Below are positions 10,117-22,848 of a stretch of DNA of 64,000 nucleotides, one piece after another (the stretch's first letter is position 1; each line of letters opens with the position of its first letter). The stretch comes from Vicia villosa (Eukaryota > Streptophyta > Magnoliopsida > Fabales > Fabaceae). The DNA lies in contig NC_081185.1 of assembly GCF_029867415.1 (NCBI RefSeq), positions 112,765,617 through 112,829,616 of the forward strand, in the 5' to 3' direction. The notes under the pieces are model-generated. The model saw only the letters and a program-made list of their open reading frames with translations. It searched no databases and was not told the DNA's origin. A program made the position numbers and the translations under genes.

Positions 10117-12770
10117 CTAGCTTTCTTCATGCAGCTTTATCAGCTGCATACAGTGGAAAAACTTGCAACTCGGCAATGTCTTGGTGATCATATCAGCAGC
10201 ATTGTCTTCAGTCGAAACCTTCAGCACTTGGACTTCTCCACGCTCGATTACTCCTCTGACGAAATGCAGCCTCACATCAATGTGCTTAGTTCGCTCATGA
10301 TAGGCTGAATTCTTCGATAGGTGTATTGCACTTTGACTATCACATTTAACAGTGATACCTCGACCTTGAAGTTTCAGCTCCTTCGCAAAACCTTCAAGCC
10401 ACAATGCTTCTTTCACAGCTTCAGTTAATGCAATGTACTCCGCTTCAGTGGTTGATAGAGCAACAACCTTCTGAAGTGTTGCTTTCCAACTAATTGCTGT
10501 GCCAAACATAGTGAAAACATATCCAGAAATAGATTTCCTGGAATCCATACAACCTGCATAATCAGAGTCGACATATCCTTCGATTACTGCTTTACCATCT
10601 TCACCCAAGGCTCCACCATAAATTAGGACTCTATTCAGAGACCCATTTATGTACCTTAAAATCCACTTCAATGCTTGCCAGTGAGCCTTTCCAGGATTCG
10701 CCATGTACCTGCTTACAAGACTTACTGCGTATGCTATGTCGGGTCTAGTACAAACCATAGCATACATCAAAGAACCAACTATATTAGCATATGGGATGCT
10801 ATTCATATAGGCTCTTTCCACATCAGTACTGGGACACTGATCAATACTCAGCTTGAATTGAGGGTTTGTTGGAGTCACAACTGGCTTCGAATTCGACATA
10901 CCAAACTTTTCAAGAATCTTCCGTAGATATGCCTCTTGAGATAGACATAACTTCGACTTCTTTCTATCTCTTCGAATGTCAATTCCAAGAATCCTGGAAG
11001 CAGCTCCCAGATCCTTCATATCGAACTCCTTATTGAGTTCAGCCTTCACCCTCATCACATCTTCGACACTGTTGCTTGCTATGAGAATATCATCCACATA
11101 AAGCAACAAAATAACAAATGAATTACCAGGTCGAAATCTGAAGTAAACACAGTGGTCGAACTGACTTCTAATGAAACTTATGCGTGCCATGAACTTGTCG
11201 AATCTCCTATTCCATTGTCGAGGAGATTGTTTCAGCCCATACAAAGATCTCTTTAACTTGCACACATAATCTTCCTTCCCCTTTTCGACATACCCTTCAG
11301 GTTGCCTCATCAGGATCGTTTCATCTAGATCACCATACAAGAACGCAGTCTTCACATCCATCTGTTCCAGTTCAAGATCGAACTGTGCCACCATGGCAAG
11401 CAACATTCGAATGGACCTATGCTTCACAACAGGAGAAAACACATCATTGAAGTCGACACCTTCTTTCTGAGTGAAACCCCTTGCAACTAACCTTGCCTTG
11501 TATCTTTTCGACGTCACTCCTTCAATTCCTTCCTTAACTTTGAAAATCCATTTACAGCTGACTAACCTTGCCCCAACAGGTTTCTTGATCAGTTCCCAAG
11601 TATGATTATCATGAAGAGATTTCATCTCATCATCCATGGCCTTCAGCCATTCAGTCTTATTTTGACTCCTCATAACTTCCTTATAGTCTCTAGGTTCTTC
11701 GTCTAGAACCTCACTTGCAGAGATTAAGGCATAAGCTATAAGATCTGCATATCCAAGTCTTTGAGGTGGCTTGATGACTCTTCTCGACCTATCTCTCGAC
11801 AATAGGTAGTCATCGTCAGTTTCCTCAACTTCAGCATCTTCTGCTTCTTCTTCGACTTCATCTGGGATATGCAATTCAGCATTAAAATGCTCCACCTCAA
11901 CAGGAATCTCTACCTGTTCCAGCTCTTCGTCAGATGTTTCTGTACTTCGACCAACATCATCAGTTTTCTTAAAAGCCATTTTAGCTTCATTAAAAACTAC
12001 ATCTCGACTGGTGATACACCTCCTGTGACCTGGCTCTAGGCACCATAGCCTATAAGCTTTGACTCCTTCAGGGTATCCCATGAACATGCATTTCAGAGCT
12101 CTAGGTTCGACCTTGTCTTGCCTAATGTGAGCATAGGCTACGCAGCCAAATACTCTCAGTTTGTCGAGATCTGGTGGATGTCCCGACCAAACTTCTTCAG
12201 GTGTCTTCATATCTAACGCTGTCGAAGGACATCTGTTTATCAGATATGTTGCTGTCGAAACAGCCTCAGCCCAGAACACCTTTGTTAACCCCGCACTAGT
12301 CAACATGCATCTGACTCTCTCCAAAATAGTTCGATTAAACCTTTCAGCCAAACCATTTTGCTGTGGAGTACCTGCAGTAGTTCTATGCCTTGCAATACCA
12401 GAGGCAGCACAAAAACTGTCGAATGCCTCATTGCAAAATTCAAGGCCATTGTCGGTTCTCAACCTCTTGACCTTTCTGCCAGTCTGATTTTCAACCAGAG
12501 TCTTCCAACTTTTGAAATTCTCAAAAGTTTCATCCTTAGTCTTCTGGATGAATACCCATAATTTTCTGGAATAATCATCTACTATGGATAGAAAATACCT
12601 TGCTCCTGAATGTGATGGACACCTTGCAGGCCCCCAAAGATCAGCATGGATGTAATCAAGGGATCCATGTGTTCTTTGTTTGCCTTTGTTGAACTTCACT
12701 CTGCAAGATTTTCCAAGTACACAGGGTTCACAAAACTTCAGCTTTTCGATTTTGTCTCCACCAAGCAGAT
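10117..12770 (-). CDS. Copia Pol: integrase core, reverse transcriptase, RNase H
   Basis: Open minus-strand frame ending at 10117. Order: integrase catalytic core with DYSRKLWVF, RTDNGLEF and the TPQQNG-AERFNRT block; a linker; the RVT_2 reverse transcriptase with the active-site block LLYVDDILIAS; then RNase H with SDYAG, STTEAEYIAL, CDSQSAIHLSKN and HIDVRLHFVR. All landmark residues seem present. The upstream Gag-protease frame is offset by one base at the T-run 12770-12774, so the two are separate frames here. The protein would copy element RNA and insert the cDNA. The frame is otherwise uninterrupted over about 860 codons. Confidence 0.93.
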
Positions 12771-14080
12771 TTTTGTTTCCCTAATTCGACCAGACCCCTT
12801 TCACTGACATGGCCCAATCTCATGTGCCAGATTTCTGTTTTCGACAAAGGTTTCGTGGATGCAACATTTGTCGAACCACTTACAACTTCAGCCTCAAGGG
12901 TATACAAGCCTTGTTTCTTCACGCCTCTCAAGACTTCCTTCGAACCCTTCATGACTCTTAGGATACTTTTCTCTCCTTGGAAAACATATCCTTTCTTGTC
13001 GAATTCACCAAGAGAAAGCAGATTTCTCTTCAAATCAGGAACATACCTGACTTCAGTCAATAACCTTATTGACTCATCATGGAGCTTGAATCTCACAGAT
13101 CCAACGCCTGCAATCTTGCAAGCCTTGTTGTTTCCCAGCAATACTGATCCACCATCTTGATCACATAATTCCTCGAACAAGTCTTTGTTTGGAGTCATGT
13201 GCCAAGTGCAACCTGAATCCATAATCCACTCCTTCTTAGAGTCACTGCTTGAAACCACAAGAACATCAGATGATTCGAAATCATCTTGAACAATGGCAGC
13301 GTTGCCATTATCCTTACCTCCATGATATTTCAAGCGTTCAGGGCACACCTTTCTTGTGTGACCCTCCTTCTTACAATGGTAGCATCGAATGCCAGATGCT
13401 TCGCCACTGTAAGTCTTCGACTGGCTTTTGCCTTTCTTCTTGTCGAACTTACCATCCTTTCGTAAGAGTTTTCCTTTAACGGCCAAACCTTCGCCAACAG
13501 TCGAAGGTTTATGCTCCTTTCGTTCATTCAAGTCCTTAGAGTACAAGGCTGATTGAACTTCTTCAAACGTCAGGGACTCCCTTCCATACAAGAGAGTTTC
13601 TTTGAAGTGAGCATGTGATCGAGGCAAAGCGCACAATAGTAACAGCGCTTGATCTTCATCATCGATCTTCACATCAATATTTTCAAGATCAAGAATCAGC
13701 TTGTTGAACATATCCAACTGCTCAGCCAATACTTTGTCTTCAATCATCTTGAATGAATACAAAGCTTGCTTCAGGTAGAGTCGATTTACCAGCGATTTGG
13801 TCATATACAAACTTTCAAGTTTCACCCATAACCCTGATGCCGTCGTCTCCTTTGATACCTGCCGGAGAACCTTATCACCAAGGCTCAACAAAATTGCGCT
13901 GTGTGCTTTCTCGATCATATTCTTCTTCTCCGCTGCCGTCAATTCTGCATTCATGGCTGTCTCTCCCTTCAACGCTTCCAAACACCCCTGCTGAACCAGT
14001 AGGGCTTTCATCTTCAAGCGCCACAGACCGAAATCATTCACTCCGGTGAACTTTTCAATCTCATACTTTGTTGAAGGCAT
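12728..14080 (-). CDS. Copia Gag-protease-GAG-pre-integrase frame
   Basis: The ATG at 14080 is taken as start; an in-frame GTG 15 bases upstream lies in the leader. Gag opens with MPSTKYEIEKFTGVNDF, contains the UBN2-like Gag domain (residues about 40-160), one CCHC zinc knuckle (CYHCKKEGHTRKVC), then the protease site MDSGCTWHM and a GAG-pre-integrase piece ending WHMRLGHVSERG. Gag packages the RNA and the protease cuts the polyprotein. The frame runs into a stop after the T-run 12770-12774, where a one-base insertion relative to the Pol frame is the simplest reading. Confidence 0.92.
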   Translation of the reverse strand: MPSTKYEIEKFTGVNDFGLWRLKMKALLVQQGCLEALKGETAMNAELTAAEKKNMIEKAHSAILLSLGDKVLRQVSKETTASGLWVKLESLYMTKSLVNRLYLKQALYSFKMIEDKVLAEQLDMFNKLILDLENIDVKIDDEDQALLLLCALPRSHAHFKETLLYGRESLTFEEVQSALYSKDLNERKEHKPSTVGEGLAVKGKLLRKDGKFDKKKGKSQSKTYSGEASGIRCYHCKKEGHTRKVCPERLKYHGGKDNGNAAIVQDDFESSDVLVVSSSDSKKEWIMDSGCTWHMTPNKDLFEELCDQDGGSVLLGNNKACKIAGVGSVRFKLHDESIRLLTEVRYVPDLKRNLLSLGEFDKKGYVFQGEKSILRVMKGSKEVLRGVKKQGLYTLEAEVVSGSTNVASTKPLSKTEIWHMRLGHVSERGLVELGKQKSAWWRQNRKAEVL

Positions 14081-14105
14081 CTTCTCCACGCTCACCGCAC
14101 CAATT

Positions 14106-14542
14106 TGTTGTGAAAAACGATACCAATAACAAAGTATAATAGGGAATTAGGGAACAGAAGAAGAACACAAGAATTGGTTATAACTGCTATTCTTTTACTT
14201 TCTCTTAAAACAAGATTACAAGTTTACAAGAATAACAAATAACCTCTCTCACCCTAAATTAGGATTTGCAGCATAGCAATGATGAGAGACTAGTATGCTA
14301 TTTATAATAAAACCTAACATACTAACTAATGGGCTTTTTTCCACAAGACCCATTACACAAGTCAACTTAATAAACAAGCTAACTTAACAAATTAGGGTTT
14401 AAACACTAAAACCTAATTTAACATGCTAACAACCCTAGCATCTTCGACACAAACATGTGAACAACCTTCGACTTCATGCTTAACCCTGTCGAACCAAGAA
14501 GCTACCCTTCGGCCATACTAGAGTTCGATCCAAAATCTCACA
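14106..14542 (-). repeat. 5' LTR of the young copia element
   Basis: Identical partner of 9637-10073. The adjoining internal sequence on the element strand is AATTGGTGCGGTGAGCG, the position of the primer binding site; it is not the usual initiator-Met word TGGTATCAGAGC. Confidence 0.95.
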
Positions 14543-14547
14543 TATGA

Positions 14548-15407
14548 AAATAACTATAAACAAAAAAAAATGTTGATTCCAGAAACTGAGTAAGAATGCT
14601 AGGAGGAACTTATTAATAGTTGGGCACAAGAATGTTATAATTCGATACTGTGTTCCCGAGAAATATCCGATCATTATCTAAGATAATGGAAGGATCAGGA
14701 AATTTGCCAATGTTAGCACCACAGTGGTGTTACACAGTCCGGTTCAGCACAAATCATCTTCCATTGTAAGGAATGCACTTTGATGAGTGATCCCAAAAGC
14801 AGTAAGATTGCAACAAAATGACATCATATTCCTGTTGTAATTGGCATTTCAATGTTCTCTTTTTGAGAGTGAGAGATGTTACTTTTTCTTTTATGTGAAA
14901 CAATGTTCTCTAAGATAATTGGAATTTAAAAGAGTCATTTAAGATTCAAGCAAACGTTGCAAAAAAAGTGTGATAATGTGTTGGTAGTGACTGGGCCGTC
15001 TCGAACATATTAGAAGTCTTGTTCTTATATTAAAAACAGGCCTTAATCCTTCAAGTAAGGAATTGCTCATGAGGTTGTGAAGTTGATAAAATGATGAGGG
15101 TAACTTTGGAAAGTGATGCTGCTTGTGGTTTGTCACCTCAATCAGGGAAGTATTTGCAAGAACTCTAGCGTCCAAGTAAGTTTCTATTGGATGGGAGAGG
15201 TATTCTAGGTAAAAAATATGTATCTTTATTTGATGCTTTACAACTCCTTTTATAAAAGGTTTATAAGGGTGATGGTCTAGAATCTTCCAATGTAAGATCA
15301 TCATCCAAATAGACATGCGTGTGAGTATAACTTGTTTTATTATCTAATAGTCTTTCAATCGTTTGCACAAATTTAGTGTTATCCTAGGGTGGATTCACAC
15401 TTATTCC
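14548..15407. other. Intergenic DNA, right flank of the copia target
   Basis: Continues the sequence interrupted at 9636. I see no coding region with family features, no RNA gene and no clear repeat. Confidence 0.5.
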
Positions 15408-15460
15408 TAGAATAGTCTCACATAGACTATATCATGTAATTAATTGTAATCTCTCTCTCT

Positions 15461-15519
<59 letters not shown>
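15408..15519. repeat. Copia-LTR-like 60-bp motif followed by (CT)n(TA)n
   Basis: Contains TAGTCTCACATAGACTATAT and TGTAATTAATTGTAATCTCT followed by CT and TA runs. The same motif returns inverted at 16535-16597 and again direct at 16600-16650. Confidence 0.8.
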
Positions 15520-16872
<1,353 letters not shown>

Positions 16873-19570
16873 TGGTACCAGAGCCTACTGATAGACAACT
16901 CTTCACCGTGTTTTACACGGTTAACCCATTGTATTCTTGTGAGAAATTTTTTAACAAACTGTGTCATAACTCCAGTTTGCCTTCCATATACTGCCGTGAC
17001 TCATTCTACCATCAGTTTTCGAAATTCTCTAGCCACCACCGCACTGCTGCTGCTGTCTTCCGTCGTTGCTATTGTTCCTGGCGACCTTCTGACAAACTAA
17101 CCCTACCGGCAAAAGTTCCTCCTTTGATCACGACGATTTTCCACCGCCCAATCGCCTCCTTGCAACTATTCCAGATCCGGTCTCATATTTTATTTTTCAC
17201 TCACGGAAAAGTGATCCACTCCAAACATAGCCTTCTTAACGCCAAACTACGATGATTTCCTCAGGTGGTATCACAATTATCAGAACTCATATTCTACCAC
17301 TTCAGTTGCTCACACCAGTAATTCATATGTTTGCCTCTCTCAATCATCTTCTCTTGAACCTTAGGTCCTAAATTCTGGTGCGTCTGATCATGTTAACGGT
17401 AATAAAAGTCTTATGTCTTCCCTCTCTACTTTAGGTTTCTTACCTACTATTCAAATTCTACTTTCTCTCTGTTATTTTTGTTCTCTATGTACCTAATTGT
17501 CCATTTAATTTACTTTTAGTCAGTTGTTTAACTCGTTCTATTGATTGTATTATCACCTTCACTAATAATAATGTTACCCTGCATGATCGAAGTTTGGGAC
17601 AGACGATTGACATCGGATGTGAGTCTCAAGGCCTTTATTACCTCTCAGCGACATCTCAAACATGCTTAACCAAAGATTCTCCACTCACTATCCATGCTCA
17701 GTTAGGTCATCCTAGTCTTCCTAAACTACAGAGTTCGTGCCAATTTTATCAAAGGTATCAAATTAACACTGTGAGTCAATTTCTGTAGTTTAGGAAGACA
17801 CACTTGTAGTCAATTTCTCAAAGGGAACGAAACATTCTACATGTTTAGGAAGACACACTTGTAGTCAATTTCTCAATCGAGTCATTAAACGAGCTTCGTT
17901 CCCTTTGGCTTTAGTTCACTCCAATGTTTGGGGTCCCTCGCGTACTATATCTAATCTTGAGTCTAGTTATTTTGTCACCTTTATTGATGATTTTTCATGT
18001 CGTACGTGGTTATTTTTTATGAAAAATATATTTGAATTATTTTCTATTTTTGAACAGTTTTATAAAGAAATAAAAACTCAGCTTGGTGTGTCTATTCGTA
18101 TCTTAATAAGTGATAATGCTCGTGAATATTTATCCCAAAAATTTCAAACTTTTATGTCTAGTAATGGTATTCTCCACCATATCTTGCCCTCATACACCTC
18201 AACAAAAAGGGGTAACGTAAAAATCAACATCTCGTAGAAACCACTCGGACCCTACTTCTCCATGGTAATGTTGCACTTCGGTTTTGGGGGGACGATGTGA
18301 TAATGGCATGTTACCTTATAAATCACATGTCATTATTTTTACTTAACAATAAAATCCCCCATTCAATCCTTTTTCCCCATTCCACCTTCATCCAATTCCT
18401 CCTTGAGTTTTCGGGTATACATGTTTTGTACACAATCTCTCTCCCAGTCTTGATAAACTCTCAGCTCGATCACTAAAGTGCATTTTACTTGGTTATTATC
18501 GATCCCAACAAGGTTATCGTTTCTATTCACATACTCTACAATGATACCTCATATAAGCTGATATTACCTTCTTTGAGTCTGTTCCATATTTCAAGTCCAG
18601 CTACGTAACTCTGAAGCCCCTTCAGGAAAGTACTCACACACCCATTCTAGAAGTTATTAATGTGCCATATAATATTATTCACCATTAGTCTATGGATCTT
18701 GACCCACTAGATATTCTTATGTTGACCCCCATCCCACTTCTCGACCACTTCATTCATATCAGCGTCGTCACCCAATGTCTATCGTACATGTTATTGAGGT
18801 CATATCCGTCCCCAAGGTCATCACAAACTCTCCTCTGACGCCCTCGCCATAACCGAATCTGATCTTGCAACCTGTGTTCGAATTTTCGACTGCACTTTGA
18901 AAATGTATAAGTCAAACACGAAATCATTCTCCGCATTATATTGCTTTAGTGTATCATTGTCTTTCCCCTTTGCATTATACTTGCTTGTCTTATTTGTATT
19001 CTATTTCTCTTCCTAAAACTCCAAGTGAAGCGTTATCTCACCTTGAGTGGAGGCAAGCAATAATTAATGAGATGCGTGCTTTTCAAAATAGTGGCACTTG
19101 GGAACTAGTTCCTCTTTCCTCTGGAAATTTTTTGGTAGGTTTTCATTGGCTTTATACAATGAAGGTTGGTACAAATGATAATATTGATCGATTTAAAGCT
19201 CGCTTGGTAACCAAAGAATACACTCAGATTTTTGGGTTGGATTATAGTGATACTTTCTTGCCTGTAGCTAAGATGGCATCAATTCGTCTTCTTCTCGCCA
19301 TTACAGCCATTCGACATTGGCCTCTTTATCAACTTGACATCAAAAATACATTTTTACATGGTTATCTTGAATAGGAAGTATATATGGAGCAACCAGGTGG
19401 GTTTGTTGCTCAGAAGGAGTCATCGACCATGGTTTGTAGGTTACACATGTCTCTTTATGGTCTTAATCAATCTCCGAGAGCTTGGTTTGGAAGATTCAAA
19501 ATTGTAGTACAACAGTTTGGTATGGTCTGTAGTGAAGCTGACCATTATGTGGTTTGTAGGATATTATCAT
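16873..19570 (+). pseudogene. Degenerate, 3'-truncated Ty1-copia polyprotein
   Basis: After the primer site the Gag region is unrecognisable. A protease block NSGASDHV lies near 17371. A GAG-pre-integrase piece (GCESQGLYYLSATSQ, IHAQLGHPSLPKL) is at 17594-17740. An integrase core (FVTFIDDFSCRTW, ISDNAREYLS) is at 17905-18237. RVT_2 pieces (EWRQAIINEM, RFKARLVTKEYTQ, YQLDIKNTFLHG, then LYGLNQSPRAW) lie at 18949-19578. Stops and frameshifts break it, and the YVDD block, RNase H and 3' LTR are missing. Confidence 0.88.
17787..17874. repeat. 55-bp tandem duplication
   Basis: TTTAGGAAGACACACTTGTA followed by GTCAATTTCTCAA occurs at about 17787 and again at about 17842, inside the decayed copia between the GAG-pre-integrase and integrase parts. 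Confidence 0.9.
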
Positions 19571-19639
19571 ACGAATAACGAATACATTTCATATTACTCA
19601 TTCAAGCACCATAATTAATAACTTAGTTCATTCAATGAT

Positions 19640-20026
19640 GTAACACTATGCTCAACTACTCTACTCCCATGCATGTGGTATCATCCTATAACGTTGGACT
19701 GAATTCCTACATTGTCGGACCAAAGTCCATCATCTTCGGACCTAAGTCCATCATCGTTGGACCAAAGTCCATCATCACCAGACCAAGGTCCATCATCATC
19801 GGACCTAAGTCCATCATCATTGAATCAAAGTGTCTGGCAAGTCTTGGGGGAAACTGTTCTGGACCGGCCAAAGGCCTAATAAGATGAGGCTCACTCCCTT
19901 CATCTGGTCCTTTGGACCCAAGGTATAAATATAGTTACAAGAGGGTTTCAGGTACACAATCTGTAATCTCCATTCTCACTATGATTATCTTGAACCCTAA
20001 ATTGAATTAAGCGTTGGAATGCTAAC
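19640..20026 (+). mobile_element. Gypsy (Tat-like) LTR, left part, split by a solo LTR
   Basis: Contains a TATA-type box GGTATAAATATAG near 19930 and ends with TTAAGCGTTGGAATGCTAAC, like the LTR at 59790-59810 (TTGAGCGTCAGAGTGCTAAC). It resumes after the inserted LTR at 20703. The start is uncertain. Confidence 0.65.
19697..19836. repeat. 21-bp tandem repeat in a gypsy LTR, about six copies
   Basis: The unit is close to GGACCAAAGTCCATCATCNT(C/T), with diverged copies at 21-bp spacing. GGACCAAAGTCC is itself an imperfect palindrome. Because 21 is a multiple of 3, the array reads as VGPKSII repeats, but nothing suggests a real protein. Confidence 0.9.
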
Positions 20027-20702
20027 TGATCGTACCTGGTCAGACGGATCTTCGTGATCTGCAACAACCTCGAAGCTTGAAGACTGGAGGAGGGTGTACC
20101 TGCAAGGTACTCCGATGCTAAAGTGAGAACAGGAGCAACAAAGCGCAAGTACAAGGTAAATGATAGAAAGTGAATACCTGACCCTTTAGTGAAATAGGGT
20201 ATTTATAGCCCCAGCGCTGGGCCAAGATCTTACTACTGGACTGGATGCCCAGGCCCAGTTAGGAGACTGCCAGGATTCCAGGCGGAAATATCGGAGACCA
20301 GTACGTGGTCTCCGTCCTGGTCAACCACTCCGAAGTTTAAGGGAGACACAGTATTTTAGGGACTACGTGGACTCCGTATTATTCAGGGGGTTGGATATGA
20401 AGTGACCTACGAGGAGGAGGGTCCTCGGCATAAGGCCACGAGGAAGAGAGCCCTCGGCGGAAGGGACACTCGCGGGGAGTGTGCCTGGTAAGCATGAGTC
20501 TGGACGAGGAGGGAAGTCCTCGTCAGATGGGACGCTCGCGGGGAGCATCATATACCGAGCACGTGCTACAGTGCTCAAACGCTATTGGGCTTCCGAGGAG
20601 CCGAGCACGTGTTCGCTCTTCCAGGGCTTAGAGACGTTTTGGGCTTCCAAATCCAATTAGGCCGAAAGTAGACTGGGCTGAATCTTGGCCCAGTCCAGAA
20701 CA
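20027..20702 (-). mobile_element. Solo LTR (676 bp), family S, target duplication CTAAC
   Basis: Plus-strand ends are TGATCGTACC and CCAGAACA, that is TG...CA; the target duplication CTAAC is at 20022-20026 and 20703-20707. It interrupts the gypsy LTR around it, whose intact relative at 59800 has a single GTGCTAACC. On the minus strand it shows a TATA box (GGCTATAAATACCC) and is related over its length to the solo LTR at 52182-52810 on the other strand. Confidence 0.88.
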
Positions 20703-20891
20703 CTAACCATGCAGGAACCTTCCTTGGGTCCATTGCACCAGAGATTAGTAATACCAGTTCAAGATCAATATTTTGATTCAAGATTCATCACAATCGCAAC
20801 CTTCAGTCCAAGAAGTCGCACCACATAACCGCCTACGAAGCTTCATTCCACTGTAGCTTCTGCAATCTTCTCTATTTATGGTTCTGGAACA
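20703..20891 (+). mobile_element. Gypsy (Tat-like) LTR, right part
   Basis: Continuation of the LTR broken at 20026. It runs from CTAACCATGCAGGAACC to TTATGGTTCTGGAACA and parallels 59803-59911 (ends TTCAGAACGGAACA). No internal coding region follows, so it is a solo or truncated LTR. Confidence 0.65.
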
Positions 20892-21480
20892 GTACAAAAA
20901 ATGTAACAAAATGCAATGGGACAAAATGTAATGTTCAGTATAACAACCTAACAATAATGTTACTACATATATAGTAATGTGGATTACACGACCTAATGTT
21001 CGTATTTCTTAATGCATGTAGAGAAATTCAAAATCTTGGATTGAAAAACTTACCAAATGTACAAAGGAAGTTGAATCACTTGAATTGAATTAATGTGGAG
21101 AACTACTTGAATTGAATTAATGTGGAGAACTACTTGAATTGAATGGAGTAGAAAAACCACTTGTATTGAATGGAGTAAAAAATGCACTTGAATAGTGAAG
21201 TCTGAGAAGTAATTTAGATTATTTTTGTTGGAAATGAGGAAGGGAGGAGGTCTAGTGTGTATTTGATTAAAACCTTGTCCGAAGGTATATTTCTTGAAAT
21301 TGTTAAGAATATGCATTTTTGTATTAATTTTTTTTCAAAAATAAAGGTGTTACTCACTTAGGAATGAATTTAATGTGGACTGAGGTGTATCCGAAAGAAA
21401 ACTTCTGAATTCTATAAATATTTTTGGTTTTTTTACAAAGGTGTGTGAACAGTCCTAAAGATAGGAAAATTAATGCCAAA
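20892..21480. repeat. Non-coding DNA with a 27-bp tandem repeat
   Basis: Near 21078-21190 four copies of an about 27-bp unit occur: two TTGAATTGAATTAATGTGGA-type and two TTGAATTGAATGGAGTAGAA-type. The minus-strand frame across it (HSIQVV repeats) only reflects the repeat. The rest shows nothing definite; it may be the flank of the MULE on its right. Confidence 0.7.
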
Positions 21481-21857
21481 AAAATTAAGAATTTCTTAAT
21501 GCATCCCATGTCTTTCTAGCGCATCGCGCAAAAATACTAAAATGCCCCTAGATTCTGGAGATGTATTTCCGGATGCACCAAATGATTACTGAAACACCAA
21601 TTATTCCAGAGATGCATATCCAAAATAATGTCGGATGGCTATTTCCAGAATTTTGCGCAGCAGAAGGTAGAAAAACATAACTGAAAAACACTAACTTGAT
21701 AAAATCAAAATACCATTGATATCATAAAATCACCAATACATAAGGGATTTTAACATAGATTAAACATTACACTTCAATATCCAGGTGGACGTTGTAGAAT
21801 GTTGATAATATCATTGAATGATCTTGAAATGGTCACATCCAGCTCGATCAAAATTTT

Positions 21858-22124
21858 TTATTCTAAACGGAAGAAGGTTGTCCACATAGCCCATAAATCA
21901 GTGGTCATCTTTAGCTCATGATTGATGAACTCAAGCTTCCCTTCTTTTTCAAAGGATGGCGAGCGGTACTCGATCTTCAAAATTTTACGATTGTCACCAT
22001 ATGGTAGAAGGTCATGCATTGTGTATTGCAGATCCTCAAGAGGGGTGTACTCGGTGATCTTAAATTCTCTTGATGGTGTGTTGCCGGTAAAGTGAACATT
22101 TCCAACATGGAAAATGATGTTCAT
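21858..22124 (-). CDS. Small MULE-associated protein, 88 codons, hypothetical
   Basis: ATG at 22124 (MNIIFHVGNVHFTG), open to 21858. It contains ITEYTPLEDLQYTMHDLLPY, a short ubiquitin/PB1-like-looking stretch, and MTTDLWAMWTTFF near the end. I associate such short proteins with the N-terminal parts of plant MULE/FAR1-like proteins, but the match is from memory. It lies inside the deleted MULE, downstream of the other pieces on the same strand. It could be a surviving exon rather than a gene. Confidence 0.4.
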   Translation of the reverse strand: MNIIFHVGNVHFTGNTPSREFKITEYTPLEDLQYTMHDLLPYGDNRKILKIEYRSPSFEKEGKLEFINHELKMTTDLWAMWTTFFRLE

Positions 22125-22535
22125 TCTGGTTTTTGGTGTTTTGGTATGAAACAATATGCCAAGTGAGCTTATTTATAGTAGCTGAAGGCTAACACGGACC
22201 TCACAAATCCTATATTGTGACAAGGCATGTTCCGGAAATGTAACTCTGTAACCACCCTTTATTCCTTGATTGCGGAAATGTATTTCGGAATCTTCCCTGG
22301 CATTATAAACAGAAACATAACAAGTAGAAACTTGTATTGAAAGTGGAATTTTTTTGACAAACTAAAAAATGTATATATTAGACACTATAACACATTAATA
22401 AAATTTCACTTACAATAAAATGATAAATAAATACTTAAATGAACCAAAATAACTATCGTTGGCCAAATCGATAGGTTGTACCCCCTTGGACTTTTCTTTA
22501 TTTTTTTCATTTTCAATCTTGCTCAATTTGGTGTA

Positions 22536-22766
22536 CTATTGCATCCTCTTAATAAATTGGTTAGGCCAAGACTCAAATTTGATTGTATAATGAGTAGCCC
22601 ACTCTGGTGATGTAAGTGGTATATGGCATCCCGGTTTCAAATACACTTTAACAAAATATCGCAGATTTGAAACCCACCCAACACAAATGATACGATCACT
22701 GTGATTTGGTGGTGGAGCAGTGCGCAACAACAATATATATCTCTTACTGTTACTCCATCCTCGCAT
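22536..22766 (-). pseudogene. OTU-like C-terminal piece of a MULE protein
   Basis: The minus-strand frame contains DRIICVGWVSNLRYFVKVYL, then CHIPLTSPEW and SWPNQFIKRMQ. The pattern hydrophobic-G-(F/W)V-x(4)-(H/Y)FV-x-(V/L)-x-L resembles the end of OTU-type cysteine protease domains found in some plant MULE proteins; the His is Tyr here. The N-terminal catalytic Cys part is not seen, so no activity is expected. Confidence 0.55.
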
Positions 22767-22848
22767 CTCTGGTGCCTAGACACGTAACTGTTATCATCTA
22801 GAAGTTTCAAGAGGTGTTACATTTCGGTTATACCCCCCTAAGCGCTAA

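Larger units (their letters stand above)
9637..14542 (-). mobile_element. Young, near-complete Ty1-copia (Tork-like) retrotransposon
   Basis: A 4906-bp element on the minus strand, bounded by two 437-bp LTRs that read as identical, with a perfect 5-bp target duplication TATGA at 9632-9636 and 14543-14547. Inside, on the minus strand, are Gag, protease, integrase, reverse transcriptase and RNase H in copia order. The only break I see is a one-base frame offset in a T-run at 12770-12774, so this copy probably cannot make the full polyprotein itself. Identical LTRs imply a very recent insertion. The Tork assignment rests on the Gag start and Pol motifs and is inference. Confidence 0.95.

Noticed and set aside
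12770..12774. Programmed frameshift signal in the young copia
   Set aside because: Copia Gag-Pol is normally one frame, and the site lies within the integrase start, not at the Gag/Pol border; a one-base insertion or read error is simpler.
19697..19836. CRISPR-like regular repeats
   Set aside because: Eukaryotic sequence; head-to-tail 21-bp units with no spacers.
19697..19887. VGPKSII-repeat protein
   Set aside because: Repeat unit of 21 bp gives a periodic frame by chance inside an LTR.
21050..21316. HSIQVV-repeat protein on the minus strand
   Set aside because: Produced by the 27-bp tandem repeat; no other support.
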